NCBI GenBank assembly: GCA_023375785.1
Contig: SZWC01000563.1
Span: forward strand, 343,274-387,708
DNA: 44,435 nucleotides
Direction of reading: 5' to 3'
Source: Penium margaritaceum
Taxonomy: Eukaryota; Streptophyta; Zygnematophyceae; Desmidiales; Peniaceae
The stretch's first letter is position 1. Each line of letters begins with the position of its first letter. Of the stretch, positions 21,274 through 31,640 are shown one piece after another. Under the pieces are notes generated by a model, which saw only the letters and a program-made list of their open reading frames with translations, did not search any database and was not told where the DNA came from. A program made the position numbers and the translations under genes.

Positions 21274-22131
21274 TCACCAACATGCAGGCCAAGATTGACC
21301 TGTTGGAGAAGCATAACATGTAGTTGAATAAGGAGCTCGTGACACTTCTAGTGAAAACAATAGAATCAAATGCCACCGCACCTCAAATTGCCGTGGACAA
21401 CTTGTGCCCACCCAAGCCTGAGCCATTTTCCCATCAAAGAAGGATGTGCCAGCTCCACGTGCTTGGGTACCCGGACTAGAGCTGTACTTTACAGCCATGA
21501 CTGTGGATTCCTCCAAGTGCGAGGTGCGTCCTTTCTCTCGTGTGACCCTGTTAAGAGGAGCATTGTTGGATTGCTTGGCCAATGTCATGCAATGTAATCC
21601 ACAATGTAGTGGAACAGTAATGGTCGACAACATTATGGTCGCAACTCCATTGGATCCACCCTACAATAGTGACAATCCTAAGTTGACCTTGTGGTTGAAT
21701 TTCACGAAGTCGTTTATCAAACAGTTCAATGTGGGTGACGTGAATAACGACGCATGTGCCAAGCTACACTGGCTTCGCCAAACTGGTGGCATCACTGATT
21801 ACATCCACAAGGTTTGTGAGATCATTTTCAACTGTGTCTTCAACTCTCCTGAACTATGCTTCCATTATGACAACAACCTTACAGACAATTTCCTTGATGT
21901 GACAGTGATACACGACCTCAACAAAGACCCGCTAGAGATAATTGCCGTAGTACAACGGTGTAACTCATGCGTTCAGTAAGCTCACACCAACTCTCTTGAC
22001 TCAAAAGAGTCAAGAGAGTCAGTACATCCACGAATATTGGAGTATTTCAACAGTGCAAGTGCTTCAACTATGGCAAGCTTGGCCACACTCAGAGTGGTTG
22101 CTTGAGTCCAAAGAAGGGCAAAATAGAAGGG
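21274..22131 (+). pseudogene. gag: gag of gypsy D
   Basis: After a helical start (MQAKIDLLEKHN) a proline-rich KPEPFSHQ segment leads into the capsid: VPGLELYFTAMTVDSS, then LTLWLNFTKSFIKQFNV and ITDYIHKVCEIIFNCVFNSP, a pattern typical of Ty3/gypsy Retrotrans_gag domains. The longest open part is 21446-21979. The zinc knuckle at 22060-22101 reads CFNYGKLGHTQSGC: the second Cys has become Tyr (TGT to TAT), so the knuckle could not bind zinc normally. A perfect 13-bp hairpin lies between capsid and knuckle (21990-22019). There are a stop near 21303 and a frameshift between the KPEPFS part and the capsid. Confidence 0.75.
21990..22019. repeat. Perfect 13-bp stem, AAAA loop, inside gypsy D gag
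   Basis: Arms ACTCTCTTGACTC and GAGTCAAGAGAGT flank AAAA without mismatch. It lies just after the stop that closes the capsid frame. A perfect palindrome in an otherwise heavily mutated gene may be a recent fold-back or template-switch event rather than a conserved signal. Confidence 0.85.
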
Positions 22132-22379
22132 CAAACAACAAAGGAAGGGGAAAGAAGCTATGAAAGAAGCAGATAAAGAAACAAAGGATTGGAGAGACAA
22201 GGGGAGAAAGAGGTAGATGACTTTATTCATGACTCCTCTCTATCCAAACTACCACTTGACCGTCCATCCGAATGCCTTGCTGATTTTTAGGATGTTTCTA
22301 AGATCAAGGCATGCAATGTGGATGATGAGGAGGAGTAGCCCACGCTTTTCTTGGAGACACGAGTGAAAGACAACAAGGG

Positions 22380-23640
22380 GAAGGTATAAAGTCTGCTAGA
22401 TTGTGGTGCAAACCACATATTTGTGAGGAAGGAGTGTGCTCAGAAATGAGACATTGTGCTAGTGAGCAAGAAGTATTCCACTAGCCAAGTAAACGACATG
22501 ATTGAAGTGGGGTACCTGGCTGGTCCCCTATCCATTTACAACTATAAACTTCCCATAACGACCGTATACAAGGTGTACCCGATGAAGGATTACAATGTAA
22601 CTGGTTGTCCTTCCATTGAGTGGAAGGCACGCACCGTCTCAATCAAGCGAGGAGACAAGAAGTATGCATTGTCTACTTGGTCAGAGGAAGAGGCCGCGGA
22701 GGTGGAGACCTGTGAGGAGGAAGAGTCATAGTAGTTGGCACCTCGCAAGAAGGAATCGGCACATTTCATGTTGACCTTGGTGTAGTTCAAGTGTGCGATC
22801 TAGATGAAGAGAAGATTTGTTCGCAATAAGTGCAAGATGTGGAGGATTATTTCATCAAACCTGAGGACATGGTGCCTGACGTGGTACGTGGACAACTCAT
22901 GAGTAGCCAGGGGTCCAAGGCAAGTTTGTCAAGGTGCCTCGGACAGGACGTTGACCATTGTGTGGACCTCAAACTTGGAGTGTGCACGCTTGTTTATACA
23001 ACATATCGCATGTGGCAACATACAACTGTAGGAGCTCAAGAAACAACTAACAAACATCGTGGAGCAGGAATTTATCCACCTTCCTCGTCTCCATATCTCG
23101 CAACTATCCTATTTGTGTAGAAGAAGACGGAGATGTGCATGTACATGGACTACCGAACTTTGAACAAATTGATTGTCAATAACTAGTACCTGCTTCCATG
23201 TGCCGAGAAGCTCTTTGATCAGCTCTATGTTTCTTGCTTCATTACGAAGGTCCACCTCTCATTGTGCTACCACCATACACGCATAAAAAAATGATGATGT
23301 AGAAAAGAATGCCTTACACATCCGCTATGGCCACCTCTTGTTTTTTGTGATGCCACTGGGTTGACCAATGTGTCAGCCACCTTTCTGGTAGTGACGAATA
23401 GATTGTTTAGGCCATTCTTGGATGTCTTTGTACCATTACATCCCAAAAACATATTGGTGTATAGCAGGTTGATGGCGGAGCATGAGGAGCATGTGAAGAA
23501 GGTCCTTGAAATCTTAAGGAAGAATAGTTTTTCTAGAGCTCTTATGGTGAGAGTTTACGTTGGGAAACGTTGAATTTGTTGGCCACATGTTTGACAATGG
23601 ACAAATTGCTATAGACATGTGCAAGGTGTTAGCAATGTAG
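22380..23640 (+). pseudogene. pol: Protease and RT remnants of gypsy D
   Basis: Protease: LLDCGANHIFVRKECAQ at about 22393-22443, matching the gypsy L-L-D-x-G-A-x-H-x-F pattern. The frame 22456-22731 continues it. RT: SSPYLATILFV (about 23083-23117) followed by YRTLNKL (about 23151), then CAEKLFDQL and, in another frame, HPKNILVYS ... EHEEHVKKVLEILRKNSF (about 23438-23533). The latter is the catalytic YLDD-I-L-V-Y-S region with both catalytic aspartates lost (D-D to K-N). GHMFDNGQIAID (about 23583) is the segment after the palm. At least three frames are needed, so the gene is dead. Confidence 0.75.
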
Positions 23641-24229
23641 GTGACTGAATAGCGTGCACATTGTGCAAGTAGTGTTTACTGTTTACAAATAGTACCACAG
23701 GTTTATCCTTGGCTATGCAAGAGTGTCAGCGCCACTCTCCAATCCCACATGCAAGGATTTCCGATGGATTTGGGGAGATAGTAAACACGAAGCATTTGAG
23801 CAAAGAGCTCTGGCCTCCATATTTTCCATAAACGAATGACACGTCAATACAATTCGATCCAAGTATCAACAACACTCCATCCTTAAAGCAAAGGGCAAAG
23901 TGAGCAAACCAATCAGACAATCAAACAACTGCTGCGTACTTTATGCAAGCTCCGTGGCACTGATTGGGCAACAATACTAGCGACCGCCAGTTTTTGTGTA
24001 AACCTATAGAACTACCACAAAAGGTAGAATTCCAACTGGGGTATTTGATAGTGAACTTCTTGCCACACTGGTAGGTCTACAGAGCCAAAGTAACAAACCC
24101 ACAATTGACATCCACTAATGGGACTTGTCTAGCATGTAAGAGGACATACGCTAGACCATCATAAAGACACAAGTAGTGATGAAGCCAGCAATGGACCGGC
24201 ATCATAGCTACGACGTATTTAGCAATAGC
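23641..24229 (+). other. Unreadable part of gypsy D pol (RNase H and integrase core expected)
   Basis: By position this should hold the RNase H and the integrase catalytic core, but I could not recognise the D-D-35-E residues in any frame. It is either heavily mutated or partly deleted: the distance from RT to the GPY/F module is about 0.6 kb, where an intact element needs roughly 1.5 kb. Confidence 0.45.
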
Positions 24230-24645
24230 AATTGCATCCTACTGAGCTCGGTCAAGATCAAGCTATGAGGAAAAGACTTTGCCAAACTCAAATCCTGGTC
24301 GTTGGGCCTGTTTCGGATCGTCAAAATTCAAACAACAGTTCTCCCTCAACACGGCCTACCAGGCAGCATGACGACCTACCCGGTCTTCTGAGTGGATTGC
24401 CACCTTAGCAAGCTCAAGCAATACCACAACCACAGTGAGAACAGCGCCAGTGGAGATGTCGCTCCTCCACCTCCAATCCAAGTGGACAGGGATGTGGTGT
24501 ACGCAATCAAGGAGGTCCCCGGACATTGAAATCTTGACAAACAACCAATAATCTAATCAAGTGGCAAGGCTATGATGTGGTACACAATAGTTGGGAGCCG
24601 TATGGCAACCTTTGAGACGTCAATCACCTGATTGAAGGATACTAC
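24230..24645 (+). pseudogene. Integrase C-terminus (GPY/F) and chromodomain of gypsy D
   Basis: GKDFAKLKSWSLGLFRIV (from about 24267) fits the K-L-x-x-x-x-x-G-P-F-x-I-x GPY/F module at the end of chromovirus integrases, and YPVF-x-V-D-C-H-L-S-K-L (about 24378) its continuation. NLIKWQGYDVVHNSWEP (about 24551-24600) is a clear chromodomain core with the two tryptophans of the aromatic cage, followed by LIEGYY. This places D in the chromovirus lineage. The reading frames shift between the modules. Confidence 0.75.
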
Positions 24646-24692
24646 ATACATCACCGGCCTACGTCCACTAATGTGCTGGGACAATATGACTT

Positions 24693-24708
24693 AAAGGGAG
24701 GGGGGGAG
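24693..24708 (+). other. Polypurine tract of gypsy D
   Basis: AAAGGGAGGGGGGGAG lies directly before TGTCACGTCC. It is a textbook plus-strand primer and fixes the start of the 3' LTR. Confidence 0.85.
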
Positions 24709-25237
24709 TGTCACGTCCTAGACGTACACAAGTCCTTAAATTCAGTGTTTGGACATTTGTTTCCTTTCATTGATGGTCCATTTTACGTCGATCTCATGAG
24801 TTTGATGCCGACCGGATGTGTTCATCTTGACCACCTTCCCGGACTCTCGGTGTTACGCTCCCAAAGCTTTTGACACCTTTGGCCACTTTCCAAAGGGTCA
24901 AAGAAATGTCACAAAACATTATGATTTTTCAATATCATCTGGTTAACTTCTTGATGGTGCCATAACTTTATAAACCATGCCTCGATGTTCTTGAACCCCC
25001 CCAGATTCTTTGCCGAGTTTCTTGAAGCGAGCACTCAAGACACTGCATCACACACATCACACGACTTGAGCACCCAAGACCCAACATATGCCTCATTGTA
25101 TTTCTTGTAGATGTGCGCTTTAGCTTTTTGACACTTTCCATCAAAGTACACTTATTGCTCATAAAAATCATCCACTTGTCCCAATTCATCTAGTCGTCTT
25201 CTCCTCCATACCTCATCCTTGAGAAAATCCTACATAC
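24709..25237 (+). repeat. 3' LTR of gypsy D (about 529 bp)
   Basis: Starts TGTCACGTCC right after the polypurine tract. Its right border is inferred: at about 25238 a second LTR begins, because AACGTACACAAATC there repeats GACGTACACAAGTC of this LTR at the same distance from its start, and matching blocks follow (GGACTCTCGGTGTTACGC against TGACTCTCTGTGTTCCGC). The two LTRs are strongly diverged but collinear. Confidence 0.7.
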
Positions 25238-25768
25238 AGTCACACTGAAAACGTACACAAATCTATAAACTTTACCGGTGATGATTTCTGTCCTTATATT
25301 TATGGTCTAATACCTTTTCAACCTCACATTTTCTACACTGAACATGGCCATTTGGGCCACCTGTCCTGACTCTCTGTGTTCCGCTCCCAAAATTTCTAAC
25401 AACTCCGACAAAAGTGTCACAAACCATATCGACATTTTGATATCATTCTGTCACCTTGTCGAGGAAGATGGAATTTTCTAATCTCATGCCTCCATATGCT
25501 TGCAACCTCCTGACTTCTTGATGGAGATTCTCAAAGAAGCCACGCATGAAGCAACGTCGCACGCATCGCTCAACTCAAGTACTGAAGCCATCCATTATTT
25601 GCCTCATTCTTTTTCTTGTCATTGTCTATATGCTCTTGACATGTTCAACACTTTCTATCAAAGCACACTTCCTTCTCAAACAAATGAGTGAATTGTGCAA
25701 ATGTCTTGAATTATTTTCTAATTTGCACGTCATCGCTGTGCACCACCAATGTTCAACTTGGCGCAATA
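25238..25768 (+). repeat. 5' LTR of gypsy Y1 (about 531 bp)
   Basis: It is collinear with the gypsy D LTR at nearly the same length. It ends GCGCAATA, followed by CT and a degenerate PBS; the LTR of element X ends the same way (GGCATAACA, CT, PBS). The second half, from 25542, recurs at 32688 in the duplicated unit. Confidence 0.65.
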
Positions 25769-25770
25769 CT

Positions 25771-25782
25771 AAGTCTCAGAGC
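25771..25782 (+). other. Degenerate primer-binding site of Y1
   Basis: AAGTCTCAGAGC, 9 of 12 matches to TGGTATCAGAGC, placed two bases after the LTR end as in element X. The twin copy in unit II (32912-32923) has decayed further. Confidence 0.55.
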
Positions 25783-27120
25783 GCCAAGGTACTGGAGGAG
25801 TAGCCAAGACATTAACTACAAGGTAACAACTTGGTACAGGTATTTAGTGCATCTCCACTGTTTGGAATCTCATAGACCTTGCCCTGACAATAGTGAACGG
25901 AGCAAGTGCATCCGACAACTAGCTGTGCTAACCGGTGAATAATCCGGTGATGGAGCATGCGGTCAACGATGTCCTCCAGGCAAACCATGGAGCAGCAGGA
26001 ACCTTTGTGGAAAATGGCACAACATCGATGATCCTGACGGAAAATGTGGTGTGAATCCCCTCGTGATCGGCACACCAATCAACTCTGCCGATGCCCGCCA
26101 GGACGACACCTGGCACGATGGGAGGCGCAGGCCAACAAACTTGCATTAATAAAGAATTTTGTTTGAAGCTATTGAGATTCAACAGCCTCAACATCCCTCT
26201 ACTCCAACAACTCAACATAGTGATGGAGGAACCTTCGGATGCGCGGCCGCGGGAAGTAATAATCATCAAGAGAAATCTACCACTCTGCTACGAACCCCAA
26301 ATTGGACCAAAATTTCCCAAGCCATTCGACCGTGAAATCTCAAAAGGACAAACGGTTTGTGTGTGGCTGACGAGTTCAGAGGTGTACTTCATTGTTACTT
26401 GGTTCAACAACGACAGAAGGAAAGTTGACCTCACAAGCTCACTTTACATGGCACAATTTTTATTTGGTAGTCCGATCTTAACAACATCCAATGGCAGCAG
26501 GAGTCTAGTAGAGCTGGATCAATGGTGTGCGTGACCGCTCTCTCATCGACAACCATGGGCAATCTACCTCTAGAGAAGATAAATCCAACATGGCACGACT
26601 CCCTGAATCCACTGCAAAGATGGATGGATTGTGTGCTTGCCACCCTCGCAAGCTTTGAGAAAGTGAACAAGAAGTCTAATGTACGGCATAAGCTTAAACT
26701 CATGCTTTGGTAGTCCAGTTTTGCAGAGAGGACGGGGCGTTTCTATGACATCATCACCGGCAGTGACCTTGCCCCCAAAGAGCAATGTTCATAACACAAC
26801 AACAGCCTCAAATGCAACATCAAGCCAATCATGTTTTTACTTGGCATCCTGGACAAACTTCTGCAAATGATTGTAGCAGCCGGCAACATCAAGAGTGCCG
26901 ACTACAACGACCGGATGTAGGAATCCCACGGCTTGTGACCCCAAGGCCACAGTCCATATCATTGCAGAGGGAAGGTATAGTCAAGAGAAACCTCATCCCC
27001 TGTGGAGATCGACGTCGTCGATCAACATGATCGAGAGTTGTGTTAAAGCTGCGAGAAGCCAGGCCATGTCTCACGCGACTGTCGAAAATGGCAATAACAG
27101 GCCAAGAAGGGTAAGGAGTT
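25783..27120 (+). pseudogene. gag: gag of gypsy Y1
   Basis: Fragments in several frames. MPARTTPGTMGGAGQQ (26091) leads to a coiled region (LLRFNSLNIPLLQQLNIVMEE), then KPFDREISKGQTVCVWLTSSEVYF (start about 26317), the beginning of the capsid. LNPLQRWMDCVLATLASFEKV (about 26605) and SNVRHKLKLMLW come from its end. The zinc knuckle at 27041-27082 keeps CEKPGHVSRDC, but its first part contains TAA. The same landmarks occur in Y2 about 7.14 kb downstream. Function was particle assembly; this copy is dead. Confidence 0.75.
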
Positions 27121-27239
27121 GCAACGTAAAATCAAGGAGTCTGTTAACAGCAAAGGATATGAGTAGATGGGGAACCTCCTCTCTGGTCCAAAAAAACTGC
27201 GTCAAATGATCACCTATCTAAATAGCTCACATCGTTGCA

Positions 27240-27430
27240 GATTAGAGTTTGTGAGATTGCAAAGTCCAACAAAGGGTACAAGGACAATTCACCGGCGATA
27301 CTATTGCAAGTACAATTGAGGGGTTGTAAGAGTCGCAGAAAGGCTCCAGTACTATGGGATGAAGGAGCTTCTAATTGTCTTATAAGCATAGGCATGTTTT
27401 AGAAGCTGGATTTGGGATCAAACCGGGGAT
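27240..27430 (+). pseudogene. Protease remnant of gypsy Y1
   Basis: GYKDNSPAILLQVQLRGC (start about 27277) and APVLWDEGASNCLI (about 27342) correspond to the protease of element X (ILLKVRPRGG ... LLDGGASHNFI). The catalytic D-G/S-G-A has become D-E-G-A. Frame and strand agree with the gag before it. Confidence 0.65.
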
Positions 27431-27506
27431 TTTTGAAGAAGAAGACTATTGATAGATCACTTTATGTCTATTGACTCTGAGAGCCACTAGGATTGCAAAT
27501 TTTGAG

Positions 27507-27885
27507 ATACCATACTGCCGGCAAAATTTGGATAAAAATTAATTCCCCTTGGGCTCGACCCTGTTGCATAATTAGGTTCCCCCCTTTTAGCCAGTGTGCA
27601 AAAATTACTTCCAAAACAAATTTTGAAAATAAGCGGGCTCAATTCATGCCCGCATGATGCTTTCAAAGAGGAAGAGGCCAACAAAATAGACTATGATCGC
27701 TTGATTTTGGTCGTTAGCATGCACATTTGACCTAGACTCCTGAACATTTCTGAGTTTTAGAGACACATAATTCTGCAAGGCCTTGTAGCCAGTGTGCAAA
27801 AAATTGGCCCCGGTTATTTGAAATAAACCGAAAGAAAAAATTCCTTCGCAAATGACTATCTGAATTTAGGCGGCAATACTGTATA
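27507..27885. mobile_element. ~380-bp TIR element (MITE-like), present only in unit I
   Basis: Unit II reads continuously across this point (GCAAATTGGAGGTATGCAAG, about 34605), whereas unit I carries about 380 extra bases. The extra segment has imperfect inverted ends: TACTGCCGGCAAAATT at 27513-27528 against the complement of AATTTAGGCGGCAATA at 27863-27878, 13 of 16 matching, and about 17 of 23 if extended outward. It has no ORF and holds two copies of TAGCCAGTGTGCAAAAA (near 27589 and 27788). That is the build of a non-autonomous DNA transposon. I cannot assign a superfamily because the target-site duplication is not clear. Confidence 0.7.
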
Positions 27886-28795
27886 TAAGACATAATGGTC
27901 TAGAGATCTTGTCCAACGAGCAACCACACCTCGGGCAAGATTTACTGTAACACGCAATCCACAAGTAGACTTGAGTGGCGCAGCAGGTTACATCAGGATT
28001 AGTGGTGAAGAACAACACCCACCTCTTATCGAGTGACCCACGATGAAGCGACATCACGAGAAGCAGTAGAGATAGAAGCAACAGAGGAAGTTGCAGAAAT
28101 TGCTCAATGTCAACTGATAATGTTAGAGATGGCCAAATGACATCTGCAACGTGGAGAACAAGCGTGTCTTGTCCACATGGATACTAGAAGAGCGAAAGAA
28201 GTTGCAGCAATGAACGCAACCACATCGGCCTCGACACCTAACAAGCTCGCAGCCGTTTTGGAGGAGTTTGCAATCCTGTTGAAGAGTTTGTAGGGATTTT
28301 CCCCATAAAACCCCCTCAATAGTTACCTCCATTATACAGTGTTGGTCACCAGATAGAACTGATGCCAGGAAGTGGATCGATGGTCAAGGGGACCTATGGG
28401 ATGAGTGACCATGAGCTGACCAAATTCTTAAAGCTATTGGACGAGATGCTTGGTCAGGGGTTCATTATGTCATCCATGTCGCCTCATGTAACAGTTGTAA
28501 TTATTTGCGGAGAATAAATCTGGACAGATGTAGATACGCGTAGACTATCGAGTGTTGACCGACATCACCATCAAGAACCACCAACCTCACCCGCAAAGAG
28601 AGGAACCATGGGAGGACCAACTCCGTGGAGCCAGAATTTTCGCCAAAATTGACCCAAGTAGTGGCTATGATCAGATTTTTGTATCTAGTAGGATGACCAA
28701 GAAGGCAGAGTTCCACACCGTACACGAGCACTTCGCGTTCATGGCCATACCGTTCAGACTACCAAGTGCCCTTGCAACATTTATGGCAAAAATAA
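27886..28795 (+). pseudogene. RT (N-terminal half) of gypsy Y1, ended by a TRIM insertion
   Basis: After a non-coding-looking stretch, MSDHELTKFLKLLDEMLGQGFIM (start about 28398) is the start of gypsy RT (M-S-x-x-E-L-x-x-L-K-x-x-L-D-E-x-L-x-x-G-F-I). ARIFAKIDPSSGYDQI (about 28630) is the fingers/palm A region, and MAIPFRLPSALATFMA (about 28741) the B region. The frame is cut at 28800 by the solo LTR. No YLDD region is recognisable beyond it. Confidence 0.75.
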
Positions 28796-28800
28796 AAAAC

Positions 28801-28960
28801 TATAGCGTGGCAGTGTCACACGACCGGTTGAAGGAGCCACGTGGCTTGAGCGGGATCACCTGGGATCGTGGACGGTGAGACGGGATGGCTTGAGGGTCAG
28901 AGACCCTTAAGCACCGCGGTTTTGGCCTAGTCGGCTAAGGGTTCCATTGAATCTGTTACA
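28801..28960 (+). mobile_element. Solo LTR of a TRIM (160 bp), unit I
   Basis: The sequence TATAGCGTGGCAG ... CTGTTACA matches both 161-bp LTRs of the complete TRIM in unit II. It is flanked by AAAAC (28796-28800) and ATAAC (28961-28965), a one-base-diverged form of the target duplication ATAAC seen in unit II. The site is the same position within the Y RT. It lost its internal part and one LTR, most simply by recombination between the two LTRs. The first TG has mutated to TA. The strand follows the PBS in the complete copy. Confidence 0.88.
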
Positions 28961-28965
28961 ATAAC

Positions 28966-29942
28966 ATACGATTAAAGGTTTTCTATGTTTCGTGTGGGCT
29001 CGACGTGCACAAAAAATTATAGTAGGGAGTCAGTGCGTAACAAAAAAAGGGTCATTCCTGGATCGCAATCTCACAAGGGAGTGATAGTCGCGATGGAGCG
29101 ATGATCAAATGACCCTCCATATCATTCTCAATCAGCGATACATGTCGCGAATCGAGCATGGTGAACGATGTGGATACCTCGATAGCCTTTTTGGGTTGAG
29201 GAGTATCCTTATTGTTCTCTGTTTGATATCTACATTCCAAAACATTGTCTCCCTTGTTTTCCGTACCACCATGTACTCTAAACCGACACTAACATGCAAA
29301 GGCACATCCCATTTGGCAGTAGGCAAAAATCACTTGTCAAAAGCGCTTCATTTGTAATGTTTCTCGCAGAACTTAGACCCACCCTGATGGCCTTGGCCCG
29401 GGCTGACTGCAAACAACGTGGAGGGTCCTCGCCAATCCACTTGGATGTGGATCAAGGGGAGTCGCCGATCGAGAGTGGGGTCAATCTTGACCCTTAAATC
29501 TGTCCAACGCGACACTAGCTTGTAAACCAACTTCTAGCTCGAGTTGAAAATGGCTACCTACAACAAAAAAAAATCAGTTTACACCATATTCACTTATACA
29601 CGGACCATATGATCACTGAGGACTAGGTTGAAGTATGACTTGATTTCATACATTATTGCCCAAAATGTGTGGTGGAAATATGTCTTCAAATAGTTTTTTT
29701 CTCCAGATTCTTCCCATTGAAAACAAATAATTACCTTATGTATTACTACATGCCAGATGTACATGAGCCCCTGATCTTCCTAAGTGGGCATTAATGTTAA
29801 TATACAAACAGCCCACCGCATCGCAAGACCTTGATATTCACACAGACGGTCGAGGACAATCTAGCCAACTGCCCCGGCCCTCCGCTGAACCTTCCCGAAC
29901 TTTTTGACGACTTTGACCACTCTTGTGAATCTATGATGGAAG
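28966..29942. other. Segment between TRIM and X1 LTR
   Basis: No gypsy domain is recognised. It holds the minus-strand protein-like segment at 29052-29530 and an AT-rich stretch (29560-29800). Directly before the X1 LTR, CPGPPLNLPELFDDFDHSC in the + frame might be the end of a chromodomain (N-C-P-E-L-x-x-x-F), but that is a guess. Confidence 0.4.
29052..29530 (-). pseudogene. Minus-strand protein-like segment of unknown family, copy I
   Basis: One minus-strand frame gives LPLIHIQVDWRGPSTLFAV, then GQGHQGGSKFCEKHYK, a TGA, a short stretch, a second TGA, then FLPTAKWDVPLHVSVGLEYM, KTRETMFWNVDIKQRTIRI and RYPHRSPCSIRDMYR. The second Y-X unit (36109-36507) has the same frame and both TGAs at the same places, so the stops predate the duplication. 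I do not recognise the family. It lies between gypsy-derived blocks in opposite orientation and could be a captured host-gene fragment, an older element, or chance. Confidence 0.4.
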
Positions 29943-30294
29943 TGTCACGACCTTTCGGTCGACATCTCGATGCATTGAGACATATCTCAATTGATAAATA
30001 TGCATCTCGTATCTTCACTGTCACCCCTTGAGTCCCCCCAATTCCTTCGCAAAGCCTCTCGAATCAGACCACTCACGTCGCGAATCCACACGTGTCGCTC
30101 GACAATTAACTGAACTACCCGACTATACCTCATTTGAAACTCGACACTAGTATACATTTGTTTGATCATTTAGACACTTGTCATGAATGTACACTTACCG
30201 CTAATTATAATTTGCTCAAGTGTTCCAAATTCTAAATCATTTTCTTCCTCGTAATTTTTACCTGTTTACCATCTACACTCCGGTTGGCATAACA
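29943..30294 (+). repeat. LTR of gypsy X1, 352 bp
   Basis: Starts TGTCACGACC and ends GGCATAACA, two bases before the PBS. The twin LTR in unit II has the same length (352 bp). It shares short blocks with the LTRs of D and Y (a CCCCCC-ATTC(C/T)T block, and ACACTT...GTACACTTA), so these are related subfamilies. Confidence 0.8.
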
Positions 30295-30296
30295 CT

Positions 30297-30308
30297 TGGT
30301 ATCAGTGC
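30297..30308 (+). other. Primer-binding site of X1
   Basis: TGGTATCAGTGC, 11 of 12 matches to the initiator tRNA-Met complement. The unit II twin is perfect. Confidence 0.88.
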
Positions 30309-30311
30309 GCA

Positions 30312-31640
30312 GTGGTGCTAGAAAAGCATCTGGCTACTGAACCCATCAAGAGGACTGTCTTGCACAAGCCGTCAATGCATCTTGCACGTCAAAACTTTGC
30401 AGACTTCACGATGACAATGTGGGATGAGCGAGCGCAACCAACAACCAGCAGCGGGTCTTTGGCGATGACTTCAGCAACAGAGGAGCAGAACGTGCCTATG
30501 CGCGTGAACCTCGAAGCGACAAGGAATGCTGGCATGGCAGGCTGTGTGGCAGCTGGACCAAACACGATGGCTTCGACGACCAATCTGGTTGCGGACCCAA
30601 CGGTGGTAAACCAGCTGTCCCTATCGATAGCCTCAACGACGGCAAGAGGAACAACAGGTGGCACCGGAGGACTGCCAAGGATCAACGAAGAACTAGCAAA
30701 CCAAATATCCGCGCTCGAGGGGATCAACAATCATGTACTCCAACATTTTCATGTCACGATGGATGCTATTTGCAATGCAAGCGCACGTGAAGCAGTGCTC
30801 GTTGAGAGAATTTCTCAACTCTCAAGCGAATCCAAAAATCGTCCGGCCCCACCAAGACTGTTTGATTGTGTAAACTCTAAAGGATCGACGGTTTGGATGT
30901 GGTTGACGAGTTTAGAGGTGTACTTCACTGCTGATGGGGTCAACAACAAACAAAGAAATACTGACCTCGCGGCCGCGCTTCTGTGTGGCACGACGCTAAG
31001 TTGGTCGTCAGACCTAAAGACCATCCAATGGTCGCAGGAGACCAACGAGGCATCATCAAAGGCCAACGGAGCCCGTCTCATATCGCCGACTGCAGGCATT
31101 CTACCCTTCGAGTATATCAACCCAAAGTGTCAAGACGCGCTGGTGCTACAAACCAACTGGAACGATTCTCGCGCGTGATGCTCGCACGATTTGGACGACT
31201 GAACCAAAATTATGATGCATGATACAAGCTCTAGCGTCTCCGTCAGTATTTCAATGTGGCAGAGTATACGTAGAGATTTTGCAAGATCATCACTGGTGCA
31301 TACATCGCCCACGACAAACTATGTTTCATTACAACAATGGCCTCGAGCGAGACATCTCGAGAGAAATTGCTATCTCCGGCATTCAAAACAACTTGCCATG
31401 GATGATCACAAAAACATAAAGTATCGATGTCTTTGACTATAAAGCTCGGACCTAAGAGTCTTGCAACTGGTAACCTCCCAATCACCATTATCGTGGAAAT
31501 GGAAAAAGCCAGTTGAAGGACTCCTCGACTCTAATGGAGGTAGACGCCATCGACCACAGAGAAACATGTACATGCTACAACTGCGGAAAAGTTGGGCACA
31601 TAACTTGCAAATGCCGAAGCAAGTAGTAGGCCAAAAAGGG
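30312..31640 (+). pseudogene. gag: gag of gypsy X1
   Basis: The first frame is open for 288 codons (30312-31178): an N-terminal MWDERAQPTTSSGS region, a Thr/Gly-rich linker, a coiled part (INEELANQISALEGINNHV), then the capsid start PAPPRLFDCVNSKGSTVWMW and WLTSLEVYFTADGV. A frameshift near 31140 moves the rest into another frame: VMLARFGRLNQ (about 31176), EILQDHHWCIHRP and NNLPWMI. The zinc knuckle CYNCGKVGHITCKC at 31573-31614 is intact (C-2-C-4-H-4-C). It is more complete than Y1 gag and clearly related to it. Confidence 0.8.

Larger units (their letters stand above)
21274..25237 (+). mobile_element. Decayed chromovirus D (gag, PR, RT, IN end, chromodomain, 3' LTR)
   Basis: Fragments of all gypsy domains occur in the correct order on the + strand: capsid and knuckle (21274-22131), protease (about 22390), RT (about 22960-23640), GPY/F and chromodomain (about 24230-24640), polypurine tract and LTR (24709 on). 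The frames shift repeatedly and stops are many, so it is much older than chromovirus A. The 5' LTR was not found. Confidence 0.8.
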
